A stretch of DNA of 64,000 nucleotides from Phialocephala subalpina. Lineage: Eukaryota > Ascomycota > Leotiomycetes > Helotiales > Mollisiaceae. The stretch spans positions 32,769 to 96,768 of the forward strand of contig FJOG01000087.1 of assembly GCA_900073065.1 (NCBI GenBank), given 5' to 3'. How positions within the stretch are numbered: the first letter of the stretch is position 1; each line of letters starts with the position of its first letter. Shown in pieces: positions 1 to 11,929 of this stretch. The notes under the pieces are model-generated. The model was not told the origin of the DNA, did no database searches, and saw only the letters and a list, made by a program, of their open reading frames with translations. A program made the position numbers and the translations under genes.

Positions 1-3000
1 GAGCCACTCCTTTATCCATCCCACGATCCATCTTCTATCGCTTAGCACTATATCGAGCATCAACCGCACTATCTACCCCGGAAATAATCTCAATATTTCT
101 CCTCATCCTTTTTCGCTCTTATTAAGCCACCCAATCTTCTCTCGATATAATACATATATCGTCGTCTACGGCGACGCTCTCTTTTAGAAAGGTTTTTAAC
201 ATTAACTTTTTATCAGCAAATAGGATTCTACCCTAAGAAAACCCGCCGTTTATCTTCTCCTAAATAATAATCCTAAAACGAGCATCTCGGGCTTTCTTTT
301 TAATACGCTTAACTACTCGAACTTTCTCCAAATTCTTGCGAGCTTATATAAGCGTTACTTCAATCTTTAATATTAGCCGCGAAAAATGTGGATATTTTAT
401 TGCGTCTCGAATTTATTTTCCCGTAACACACATCTCCTTTTTGATCTGCTCATAAGACTTCTTATACTCTAGCCCGCTGTAATATATTGCTCGAATAATT
501 TGACGCTAGCCATTGGAAGGCGGGATATATATTGCAAAACGAGTGAAGGCTTCGCCTAACCAAAACTCTTCGATTAATCCGTCGCTTTAATCAAAATCCC
601 AAGAGGCTATTATTACGGTAGAAACTAGGCTATCCGCGGAATCTTTCTCGGGCTCAACTAATATTGGAAAAGGAGTTCGATAAGTAGACATTAAGTGATA
701 TTCTACTTGCGGAGTTAGTCTTTAACCATATACATCGCCGCCACCTCCAAAAGAAAGAGGATTGAAAGACTCTAATACTTTGAGGCCGCATCCTACTAAT
801 GTCTGAGGGCGTTTTCTTCAGCCTTTGAGTAGAGAGATTAGTGCGTATTCACCGGATGTCTTCTTTGCCCGCCCTACAGTTAATACACTTTTTCTTAGGA
901 ATCGAGATTGTATTTATAAGAAAATAAATAGGAAATTTCATCGGAATAAATTGGAACTAAAAGAATATCCGATCGCGTGTAGCTTTCATCGCGGACGTAG
1001 TATCGCAGTATCGCGCGAGTAGGCCAAACTACTTAGTAGTAGCTTTGAAACTTAATTTCTTATTATTATTTTAATCGCGTTCTACTTCTCTTCTCTTCTT
1101 ATTTTCATATCATTCTCTTATATATTTGTAATCAATCCAATACTTCGATCTCATCGAAGATTTTATTTACAGTAGAGCATTTACCTCATTCGAGCATCGC
1201 GTCGTCTTAATTATACCACCAAAGAAAAATCGCGCTTAAAACGCTAGAATTACGAGTATCGAGTCGGATAATAGGATCCTACCTAAAGTATTGGTTTTTG
1301 GGGGCTCTTCTTTTAGTATCGTTCTACCTCAGACATTACCGCCTATAAGCTCCTCTATTAGTATTCCTATGGCCCTTGCCTCTTATTAAACATGCGTTTA
1401 CTTTTATAATTCTCGCAAATCTCTTGTAGAAAGGAAAGAAAAGGCAAGGCTATTACGGACCCAGTTTAAGAACGAGGTAAACAACGTCAGAATAATTCCC
1501 CAGCTTACGACCCATTTGTAGAGAGCTCTACGTCTAGAGTTCATATCGCTATAAGTACTTCTCCGCGTATAATCCTTATCAACTTATTAGTTGGAGTACT
1601 ATTAATAACGCGTTACGACGCGTTTGGTAGGATAAATCTACTCTAATAAGCTCTACGAATAAGAAGTTTAAGTCTAACGCCCGCTCTTTAAGCTTCTCTC
1701 GACGAGACTCGTCTTTATACAACTCAAGAGCCTCCTCCCTTACCCTACCTCTATATCCCTCTTTCGAAGACCGAGCCTCTTCTTCGAATCGTTCAAACTC
1801 GCTAAGAGGGATTAACTCCGTAGTGTATCGTTAAGTATATTACTAATTAATCGATAGTAATAAAAGCAGAAAGTCTCGTGGCGTTAATCGCGACAACGGA
1901 TATATAGGGAGTAGTAAGACCGGGGAAGAAGTAGTGGCAAAGCTTTAATACGATGTTGACTTTAGTCTTTGGCTATAAGGCAATCTCAACCAAAGAAATG
2001 GGCGAGGTAATCTTATCAAATTGCGAAGAATTCTTTGTTTTAAGAGTAAATATAACCTTGGATACTCCATTATATTGGCTGCATGGGCAACAGGTAAACT
2101 TGGACTCAAAGACTGCATTTAACCGGAAGTAGACTTAGCAAATCTCAACAGTTATATTAATAATAGCTAGGAGTACGTTATATTTCAATAAAGGCTTAAA
2201 GCCTTCGAGCCACAGTCTCTAAAAAAAGAGTTTTGGGTTGTTCGCAAAGTACGTAAAAACATTTCGATACTTATAAATAGGATAATGCTAATGTAATTAA
2301 TAGATAGTCGACTGCGCAAAATTAAACCGCTCGCTTCTAATGATTAAAGTTCGCTATAACGTGCTTATAATTTTCGGCGAAAATAAAAGGGCCAGAAAAG
2401 AGAATACTAAGAGGCAATTTTGGTACGACTTGGCCATTGATCATACTATTTTATCGCTTGATCCCATAAAAGTTTAATTTTATGCTTCCCAATTAAGTAG
2501 GATACTAACGATTATTAGCCCGGCCATCAGAAGTTCCTCGCCCTAATCATTATTCAGTGTTTAATGCAATTTTATAATACTAAAAGAATATATATTTATA
2601 ATAAAATCGATTAAATTCGAAAGTAATTTGAGACCATCCCAACCTAATTGATTATTCTCGTCTTTACATTCATTATTATTGCGGCTAAGGAGCAAACAAT
2701 CGGCGCTTCGAATCCTAGGTTAGAGTATAATTTTATTGCACGTATATTATCTATTTGCCTTTCTTATTACTATATTAATATTCTATTTTAACTGTGTAGA
2801 ATAGTGTAAGAAAGTCTTAGATGAGGTTAAATGCTTAAAAGAGGGAGGAAATACGTGCTTTATTAATCTTTAAAGTTAAAGATTATATTACTCTCAAGCG
2901 CGGGGATTATAGGGAAGACGTCGTCAACGAGTTTGAAGAGACTATTGTCGATTTGGAAGAGGATGAAAACTACGTAGTACGTGCTTTGAGGGAATTGGTT

Positions 3001-5459
3001 TTGATTTTGTGTTAGTATTTAATAGTTTATTATATTAGGCAGTTCAGTAGTTTCTATAGAAGAAGGTAGTAAAGGTAAATGGATTTGAAGGATTTTACCG
3101 TTAAATAATATATATTAATATTACGATCTAAGAGGCGATGCGTCAAAGTAGGGGGGTGAATGATCGCGAGCCTGGAAATGGTCGTATTTAGCGGAGAGGT
3201 CTTGGAAATGGTCACTTTATATCCCTTAGTTTTACCACGGTCAATGATCAGTACAAAAGTCTTGAAAATGGCTAGTGTATGAAAATAGTATTTTCGTTTG
3301 CGAGCCAAAAAAGGCCACGAGGCGCGAATGCTCGTCCAAATAGCGTCGATTCTAATCCCACTCTCGACGAAAATAGCGAATCGGATTTTATTTAGTTACT
3401 ATCGAAAAAACAAAGGATTTATAAACCGGTTAGAAATGTCGATAATGATGAGGAAGAGGAAGAGGATGGTAGTCGTAGTTCTTCGGATGGTACTGGTTAT
3501 TTACAAGGAGGAAGCCTTTAAAGTGGGCGACGAGCCACAAGCCCTATTAATATATTAAGTATGGTGTTTTTCTTTTACAAGGATTATATTAACTATCGAT
3601 TTCATAGAGCAGTATGTGGAGTCGGGCGATGATAATATTGAAGATATTATTGTTTATTTCGTGAAGGGCGAAAGTATGGTTAACGTGAAGTGTGGGCTCA
3701 ACGATGGGTTAGATTGGGCGATTTAGCGCAGGCGATAAAAAATTAATTCAAAAGCTGTAATGTATTGCACAATTGATAAGTGGGAATTCCGTTAGAGTGG
3801 GGAAAATATAGAGCGTCGAATTATGCGCGGTATTAAGGATATAAAGAATATAGTTCGCGAAGTATTTATTATAATTGAGTAGGCGGATAGGGTTTGTGTT
3901 TATTAGTATGTTGATAGACGTGAGATGGGCTAGTGAATGAGGCTAATATATTTGCAGATATTGCGGTGAATGGTTGGGGAGTTTTCGGCGTTGGTGATAT
4001 ATTTATATAGACGAGATCGAATGCAATTGAGGTTGATGGAAATAGTAGTAAAGAGAGATGGCGAATGGGAGGTTGGATCGTGGGATGGACGGGTAAGGGG
4101 CGGATATAGGGATGGATGAGGGGATGGATGAGAGGATGGATAAATGGGATGGGAGAATACTTTCGATTTTGTATTTATATTATTAATTCTATTTATTATT
4201 TGCGACCGATAATATTACTCCCGTCGAGTTGAGATATAATAAATAGAGATAATAAAAATGATAGCGATCAAATTACCGTTCTACGAGAGTATATCTTTAT
4301 AATTACTATTACATTTAATATCATCTTTTATATTTTCTAAATATATAGCTTCGAAGAAGTATTAGAGATAATTAACTTTATTATCAATATATTTAACGAT
4401 AACGAGATAAGTGCAATATATATCTTGAATACTCTTTTTATTTTAAGTAGTATTTATTACAAAGTTAATAGGGACTTTAAAGTTGGGAGTGGAGAGTATT
4501 TATTTACTGCGAAGGAAAGGGGGATTCGTGCTTATAAAACGTTGGAGAGAGAGAAAGAAGAAGTGGTATTAGCGGTGGTAGTAGTAGTTCACTGGCGCCA
4601 CTGGCTTAGCTTTGGCCCTTTATTAAAGTCCATTAGCCCTTTTGTTGTGAAAAAAATCGATTTATAACGTTGGTTACTATTGGTAGAAAAAGCGGGCTAA
4701 TAGTACCAAAAAAAGATTTTGGGGGACTTTGAAAAATACAAATATATAAATAGTAGTAATCTTTTATTTTTTACGTGAAGTTCGCTTTTTATATATTTAG
4801 TTTTACGTGGTTAAATTATATAAAAAAAAGTTATTCTTTAAATTTAACTTTTAAATTTAATCTTTTACTTTTAATTCTCATTATAATATTTAATATTAAA
4901 AGTAGCCTTTTTATTAGAATATTGCCTTTTGAATTTAAAAATATTCATAATAAATAAACTATTATTAAAATGTAAAAATAATTCTATTACTCTAATTATT
5001 AGTTTAAATTAATAATATTATTAACTCCTAACTCTAATTTCAACTTTAATTTTACTCTTCTCTTTTTCGAATTTTACTTTTCTTCTTTTTTATTTAAGTT
5101 CACTTATTTAAATAAAATACTCTAATAAAACTCTTTTACTTATATATAATATACATATATAATTTTATTTAATACTTTCAAATAAAACACTTTTTACTTT
5201 AATAAACTATTTAATTAAAATATTTAAATAACTCTTTTTCCTTTTAATAGAACTCTCCAATAAACCTTTTAATCTTAACCTTCAAATTTAACTCTCAAAT
5301 CTAACTTCTAAATAAACCCTTTATTTAATTTCTTTTTATTTTACTTTATTTTTAATTTTATTTTATACTTTTAACTTTATTCTCCTAAATTTTACTTTAT
5401 TATCTTATTTTATTATTCTTATTTTAAGAGAACCTAAAAAGGGAAAAAATAAGAAGATC
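1..5459. repeat. RIP-degraded AT-rich heterochromatin, no intact gene
   Basis: I see no gene here. Frames on both strands are closed by dense TAA/TAG, TpA is very frequent while CpA and TpG are scarce, and CpG is still present; this is the pattern expected from RIP acting on duplicated DNA. Fragments of former coding sequence remain. One is a charged, coiled-coil-like stretch on the minus strand near 1,560-1,830; another is an acidic plus-strand stretch near 2,890-3,000. I cannot assign either to a family. The part from 4,680 to 5,455 is almost pure A/T with pyrimidine-rich plus strand. Confidence 0.75.
4051..4156 (+). repeat. G-rich minisatellite-like tract
   Basis: Imperfect repeats of a GGGATGGATGA-type unit with runs of three or four G on the plus strand, set inside DNA that is otherwise strongly AT-rich. 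No coding potential is seen. Several closely spaced G-runs make G-quadruplex formation possible, which is inference only. Confidence 0.5.
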
Positions 5460-8400
5460 TTTTGCAAATATTAAATTTAAACTATTTAATCGCGTTATTA
5501 AATGCCCGTTTAACGACGAGCTTCGGCAGAAAGAAAAAGAGAGAGAAAAAAAAAGAGAAAATATTGCCGTTTAAATTCGATCTAAAAGTCTCATCTCTCG
5601 CTATTAGACGGTATAAAGATACTACCGCTGTATATCGTAAGAACCGTTATACTTCTATTCGACGCACTGCCATAGCTTCTCTCGTTTCGCGACTTTTGCG
5701 CAAAAGCAATTATAATGCTTTTGCCAGTGCTAGCAGATCGAGACTAACGACGAGCGCTCTTTCTTTGCTCGTCGATTTCTTCGCCTTTAGGCTCAAGCGA
5801 ATCACGACTAGCGGGCATATCGGTACGGGAAACATCAGCATTAGTAAACTCCCGGCTAAATCCACTTATTACGTCCTCGAGCTCGTCTAAACTCCTATTC
5901 TTAGTTTGCTCTAATATCCGCAGCCGAGGCGGTTGCGTCCGCTCCCACACGGGAGCAAATCCCTTTAATCCAATGCTTCTCTTCTCGGCCACCTAAAACT
6001 CGTCGGTTTTTTTCTGTCCATATACCTCGAGTTTTTAAGCTCGGCACGCAGTAATGAGTTGAGAAGCGCCCCACGCGATCGGATCTCGACCGCTATTACT
6101 ACTGCCGAATATCTCGCGTTCAACATTCCACAGAATGCGGTAGAGCGTCGTAAAATGGGAGGTAAAAAGAAGCGCGATCTTCTCGGGATCGGTATACACT
6201 GCTGAGAACTATATCATTCGCCCTTTTAAACTTTGCTTACGGCTAATCTTAGTAGATATGATTAAGGTAGAGTCCGATGGGTACAAAAAGACCCAATGCG
6301 TCAACCGAATTAAGTGGAAGAACTCGTCTAACCACTTATTGGCTCTCCGGTAGCCCAAACGCCGCTCGATCAACTTAAAGCTCTTTTAGAGGATGGCCCG
6401 GTACGGCTTATTACCCTAGCCGCGGCGCTCCTAGCTATCGTCCCACAGAAAAAGGAAGTCGAGAAAGTAATTAACTCGCTCGAACCGCATTTTATTCCCC
6501 GTTACGTAGTGCGGTGCGCCGATTACCCCGTCGATCGAAAATATTCGCTTTATGTCGCTCTAATAGAATCGAAAGGCCCCTTTTTGCTTAATTGCGTCGG
6601 GCGTCAATTCTGGAGAGCGTTTGTAGGATTTGAGTATAGCCTTTTAAATGTCTATATCGAATTATTCGAGGTTTAACGCGTGGAAATACTCGAGCCACTT
6701 ATCGAGAAGAGCAGCACTATATTGCACGCGGTATCGATCGTACTAAGCCTCGGCCTAGCTGAACCGGATGTAGATATCCCGAAGATCTTTAACGGCCCGT
6801 TATCGACGCTTATATTCTTCATACATCAATATATTCTCGACCAAAATATTCTCTCCGTGCGGCAAGGCTAGCCGCCACGTAGCCCAATTGAACTTAGGCA
6901 GAAACCAGCCTAGTCTGCACCGTTCCATCGTATCTTGCATCCTTAGCCCTTCTTTCACGACTTACTTCAAGTGGCGAGTCTACTCCTAACAGTCTTTGTA
7001 CAATAGCGATTCTCGCTAGATTAAACTACTGCCATAGTAGAATCGAAGCGCTCGAAGCGCAGTCACTATAATAATCGTTTTAGGCAGCGAGTAGGCCTTA
7101 GCCGTATAAGCGAGAATATACTCAAAGAGAAAGTAGTATTTATTGATTTGAGTAGAGAGAAAGCTAAGCAAATCTTGAGTAGAGACAATGTAATAAAGGA
7201 GTAGAGGCTGGCCAATATCGGCCTTATCATTATACAGATCCCACTAGTGCCACTGCTCGTAGATTTCTTCCACCATCGCCACGGAGATGCGGTGCTCTTC
7301 TCGGACCCCGTACGACTTTTTACGGCTCGTTGTGAGATTGGCATAAGTACGCTTCTTACTATAGAGATAGTCAAACTCGTAGACGGCTTTGGAAAAGGTG
7401 ATTCCTCCGCCTTTTTACTGCAAAGATCGAATGTATCCGGGGTCCAAAGCTAAGTTCTCCATCGCGTCATTATCGAAGACGTATACTTTCGACGAGTCAA
7501 ACGGGGTCTTAATAAGCGGGTAGAATTGAGAGTAGATCAACCCGTTTCGACTCTTTTGCCCGTGAGGGACCGCAAATATAATCTGGCCGGCCGTATCCCG
7601 CATCGTCGCCCAAAGGTATACCGTGCGTTTGGGGTTCTCTTTAGGGCGGCTCCCGTTTGTCTTAGGAACGACTCGGCTCTAGAAATACGCCTCCAAGCAG
7701 CACTTCTTCTACAAAAACACCTCGGCTTCCTAGTCCTCCGGAATATCGTCGTACGGCAAAGCACTGTCTTCCGAGGTTACCTACTTCGCGAGATCGACAA
7801 AAGTACGGTCTTTATTGTAGAATTGCGGGTCGGTAGCCTCGGACCACCGTGCTTACCAACTATCAAACGCTCCAGTCAAACTAAGACTCATGAATTCCAA
7901 CTTAGTATTCTTCGTATTAGCAAATAAAGTCGCTCCTTGGAACCGATCGAAATTAAAGTTCTCGTCGATCGTTTAAAGGATGCGACTCCAGAGCGAATCC
8001 AAGTACTGTGGCGCCAGAATATGCTTAGCGAGCTGTTCTCTCGCTGACTCCTTCCGAGCAAGACCCTCTGCTGAGATAGCAGTCGAATCTAAAGCAGCGA
8101 TTTAAGCCGATGCGGGGTAATGTTACATCGTATTCGAGGACTCGATCGTTTGTTGCAATACTAGGCCGAGAACGGAATCGTACTAGAGCTCTTCGTCTTA
8201 CTGGCTCAAGTAAATGGAGTACTCGTAGTTATTATCGAGGTAAAGAGCTGGAAAGAAGATAAAGACAAAGAGCGAGTCTATTTTAATCACAGTGTTAAAA
8301 CAGTAGTACGGGATTTGGTGGAGAGGAGTATACTTGTGCGTTAGTATACCGCGATCGTTGCATACCGGTACCCGCAATCCGAAGTGGATGTCTATTACTA

Positions 8401-10090
8401 GGTTGAGAATAGCGTGGGCTTTAGGCATCTAGTTGATACCGCTTCTCGCAAAGGCTAAGCTAGTAGGAAAACAGCAAGTATTGTCAATATTAAATGTGAT
8501 TTTAGGACAGCGGCTCTTTTTGCTGGCGGTGTAGTGTTGTGATAAGCACAAGTTCTTAGGCAGGTTTTCATTCCGTGTCCCAGCGTCTTTAAGAGCGATT
8601 AATGCATTAGTACCTTCAAATGCCGCTTGGTAATCTCGGCCGCTATAATCTCTTGGCCTTATCAGCTTAGCGCTACTTAAGACGTAAGGTAGCAGTACTC
8701 CTCTAATAGAACTTTCATTAAAGAGAGCAGTAATCTACTGCAAAGAGCAATAGTCGGAATGAACGTTTGGCCGCTGGTAGTATTCGTAGTGCAATCGGTC
8801 GGCTTCCAAATGCTAAGTATGCGTACAGCCTTGGAAATTCCGAAGCTGCTTGACTAGCTTAAATGTAGTGCGTTCAACTGGTGCCGAAGAAGTCAATGCA
8901 ACTAGAACGGGACCGCGGACCGGGGCGGCGGGGGCGGCGGGGGCGACAAGAATTGGTGACGCATCGCGGATAAACTAAGTTACTATAGAAGGGAGAAAGT
9001 TATCAATAGAACGAAACGATGATGGCGAGGCATTGCGCTGAGGTGCTAATATGAGTGCTATTGACGGAGATGATAGAAGTCTCATTTATACCAAGGGGTT
9101 ATTCTGCTGCGGCGGAAACAGTGTACTTCGATTGTGGCTAGAGCCTCTTTTGCTATTGCTTTGGCTTTGGCTCTGGCTCTGGCTTTGGCTTTGGCTTTGG
9201 CTCTGGCTTTGGCTTTGGCCTGATGATAGTAGAGAAGGTGAGCTGTAGTGAACTAGTGTTTGGGGTAGAGCTTTACTTTCTCTCGGCCTCGAGAAACTCG
9301 GATCGATTAATCGGTGAGAAGCAACATGCGATGTAGCAATACTACTCTAAGCCTCCTCGAGAATCGGCTTATCCGTACCGCCAAAGTCCCAAAGGCCAGA
9401 CTATTGAGACTCGCTTTCGCTTCTGCTTTCGCCCTCGCTCTCTATTTCTTCTCTTACTTCGGCCTCTGTAGCAATAGTTGTAGCTATAGCCACTAGCCGC
9501 TCTGGTATATCTACAGGACTCGTAGTTTTAGTTCCGCTCGCGATTTCGAGTGCAGTAGGCCCCTCTTTACCGCTTATTACTATACCTTCTAGTCGTGCTT
9601 CCTCGGTAGCTCGTATGCTCAATAAGACCTTTGCAATCTCGGCCTTACGTTCGGCTTACTCGACGTTTGCTTCCTGTTCTTTCATCCGGAGGTCTTCGAT
9701 TTGCGCTTAGATTTCTTTCGCAGTAGTAGCGTCGTCTTCCGTAGGAAGAGCGTTGTCTTCCGCAGTAAGTAGTCCTATAGGCGGCGAGAGGTCCGGTCGC
9801 AAGTAGAGCCTTAAGCTCGGCCGAGGGCTACTTGGTCTGTCGATACTGGGATCGAGAGGGATCTGGACGTCGCGACTCGTCCGGAGACCGACTTCGACGG
9901 GAGTATTTACGGGAGTATTGGCGTGGAGTAAAGGCTCGAATGCGATAAAGTCGGCTGGCTCCTGGGCGAGAAGCTGTCGTCGCAAGTATCGCTATCGATC
10001 GCTCTATTTTTTGGCTTTTGCCGTAGTTGCGGCCGTAGAATACTTTCTTAGCCGGCCTCCAAGCCCCTTAGAGTGAGTATTGGAAGGCAT
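5460..10090 (-). pseudogene. RIP-eroded long repeat gene of unknown function
   Basis: One former minus-strand gene, readable as a patchwork. A clear ATG at 10,090 opens a basic N-terminus, then a proline-rich stretch (about 9,985-9,710), a charged low-complexity part (about 9,700-9,150) including Lys-Ala alternation, a long globular region (about 8,400-6,000) and a serine-rich tail. Most breaks are TAG where CAG or TGG is expected, as RIP produces. If intact it would have encoded roughly 1,500 residues. The globular part resembles a high-copy hypothetical protein that I recall from other ascomycete genomes, for which I know no function. I see no transposase, reverse transcriptase or recombinase motif. 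Exact ends, and whether it is a mobile element or a dispersed host gene family, are uncertain. Confidence 0.55.
9157..9219. repeat. Hexanucleotide (CTTTGG/CTCTGG) repeat inside the relic gene
   Basis: About ten copies of CTTTGG or CTCTGG in a row. On the minus strand, the sense strand of the surrounding relic, it reads as alternating Lys-Ala and Arg-Ala. It is therefore a low-complexity protein segment that has expanded by slippage. The Trp-Leu reading on the plus strand is a shadow. Confidence 0.8.
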
Positions 10091-10139
10091 AGTGCAAGTC
10101 TGAGTCTCCGGCCTGCTAGAGATCAAAGGCTAGAAGTCT

Positions 10140-11045
10140 CGGAAAAAAGCTTGCGAGATGTTTGGATTCGAGAAAACTTTAAAGCGGTAAACTTGGCGAG
10201 AGTAGTAAAATCACGAATTGGAGCGTACGAATACTTCTATTGATATTGAGCCAAGAAACTTTAAAGAAGCTTATTATATTACTTACTATAGTTATTTTAC
10301 ATATATATAAAGTTATCCAATTAAAAATAGAGTGTTCAAAGTATGCTTTTGATTGCCTTTCCGATAAAAACCTCGATGTAGTAAGCGGTCAGGCGCGGCA
10401 ATAAGTTTTGAGTCTAAACCCGATCGAAGAGAGGAATCTCTGGTGCGATTCGATTTACTTCTTGGCTCGATTGCATTTTTTACTATATCGCCTGAGATAC
10501 AGTACAGATATATATATATTATAGTTCTCGAAGATAAGTATCGAGAGGCATAATGCGAATCGGTGTTTGCAGTTAACTGTAGAGATCAAGGGTTCGAGGT
10601 CTTCAAAAGAAGCTTGCGAAATGCGGAGTTCGAAATAACCTCGATGCGGTAAGCTTAGCGAAGTGAGAGAATCACAGCTCGAGGCGTGCTAATACTTCTA
10701 TTAATATCAAGTCAAAGAGTCGCAAGAAGCTTTCTATTCGCTTTCGTATAGCTTTCTTGCGTATATACGAAGTTATTTTAATTAAGCGCGGAGCGTCGAG
10801 GCGTACTGTCGTTACGTTTTCCGACAAAACCTCGATGCGGTAAACTCCGCGAGCGAAGAAAGTCACGAGTCTAAGCGTTTTAATTCCCGGGCAAATATCA
10901 CGGTTAAAAAGCCGGAAGAAGCCTTGTATTCTACTCTGGATAGTTCTCTTACGTATATACGAAGTCATTCTATCACTCTACTAAACGCGGGGCGGTTAGC
11001 TCGTCCTACCGTCGCAGTTTCCGACAAAACCTCGATGCGGCAGGC
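10140..11045. repeat. Degenerate ~200-bp tandem repeats upstream of the relic gene
   Basis: A recurring block carries the core CCTCGATGCGGTAARC, followed by a stretch that ends in ATACGAAGTTATT-like sequence. Cores sit near 10,184, 10,378, 10,646, 10,837 and 11,037, about 191-200 bp apart apart from one 268-bp step. Copies towards 11,040 are GC-richer and better preserved; those towards 10,150 are more T/A-substituted, consistent with graded RIP. The array lies directly upstream of the relic's start at 10,090, so it may be its former promoter or a subterminal repeat. Confidence 0.65.
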
Positions 11046-11242
11046 GGTCAAGCCCGGCAGTAAACCTCGGTCGGCGCCCGATCGGGATGGCGCGCGCGAC
11101 TCGACCTCCCTTTGCTCGACCATACCTCCCGCCACGCTACTCGGGGGGCGGTGCGAGTACGCGCACCGCAGCCCCCGTGAGATGTAGTACCAAGACCGGC
11201 CGGAAGATGCGCGGGCCCCATCCTGACCCGGACCCCGATTCC
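11030..11242. other. GC-rich island in AT-rich surroundings
   Basis: About 200 bp with high G+C and many CpG dinucleotides. It lies between the tandem repeats and a block of nearly pure A/T that begins abruptly at about 11,245. I find no gene in it. It seems to have escaped RIP, or to have been inserted after it. Confidence 0.6.
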
Positions 11243-11245
11243 GGC

Positions 11246-11870
11246 CTTTAATTATATTCTTTTATTTTTTTTATTTAATATTTTTTATTATTATAGTTTT
11301 TACGTATTTAATCCTTATTTATATTTTTATTTAACTTTAAATTTTATTATTCTTTTTATTTTTTAATTTTTCTTTTTAATTTTAATTTCTTTTTATTTAT
11401 ATTTTTTATTTTATATTTTTTTTTACTTTAATTTTAATTCTCTTTTTTACTAATTATAATAATAATATTTAATCTTTTTTAATTTAAGTTTCGTTTTGAT
11501 TTTAATAACGTTTAATTCTTTTCGATTTAAATTTCGTTTTAATTTTATTAATATTTAACTTTTAAAATATATTTGTATTTATTAAAAAATTTTAAATTCT
11601 TTTTATTTTATATTTATTTATATTATATTATTACTTTATTAATTATTTTCTAAAACTTATATCTTTATATTAATTACCCTTTTTCAATAATATATAATAA
11701 ATTATATATATATTTATAATTAATAAGTTTTTTATTTTTTATTTTTTAATATTATTTTAATTTATTCTTTATAATTATTTTATAAATAGTTATTTCTTTA
11801 TATAATATCTTATTATTATATTAAATACTTTATAATATTAGTAAAAACAATTTAATAAGAAGCCTTTTGA
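11246..11870. repeat. Extreme A/T block
   Basis: More than 600 bp of almost only A and T, with no open frame and no recognisable element. It separates the unknown relic (5.5-10.1 kb) from the helicase relics. A TCACGTGA palindrome occurs at its right edge (about 11,872). Confidence 0.75.
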
Positions 11871-11929
11871 TCACGTGATACAAACTAGCCGCTACATTTT
11901 AACTTCTATATTCTAACCTTTACATTTTG

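Noticed and set aside
5462..5890. 142-codon plus-strand open stretch
   Set aside because: Antisense to the C-terminal part of the eroded minus-strand gene, basic and featureless.
9051..9248. Open stretch with repeated Trp-Leu on the plus strand
   Set aside because: It is the antisense of a Lys-Ala low-complexity segment in the minus-strand relic; a hexanucleotide repeat keeps the frame open.
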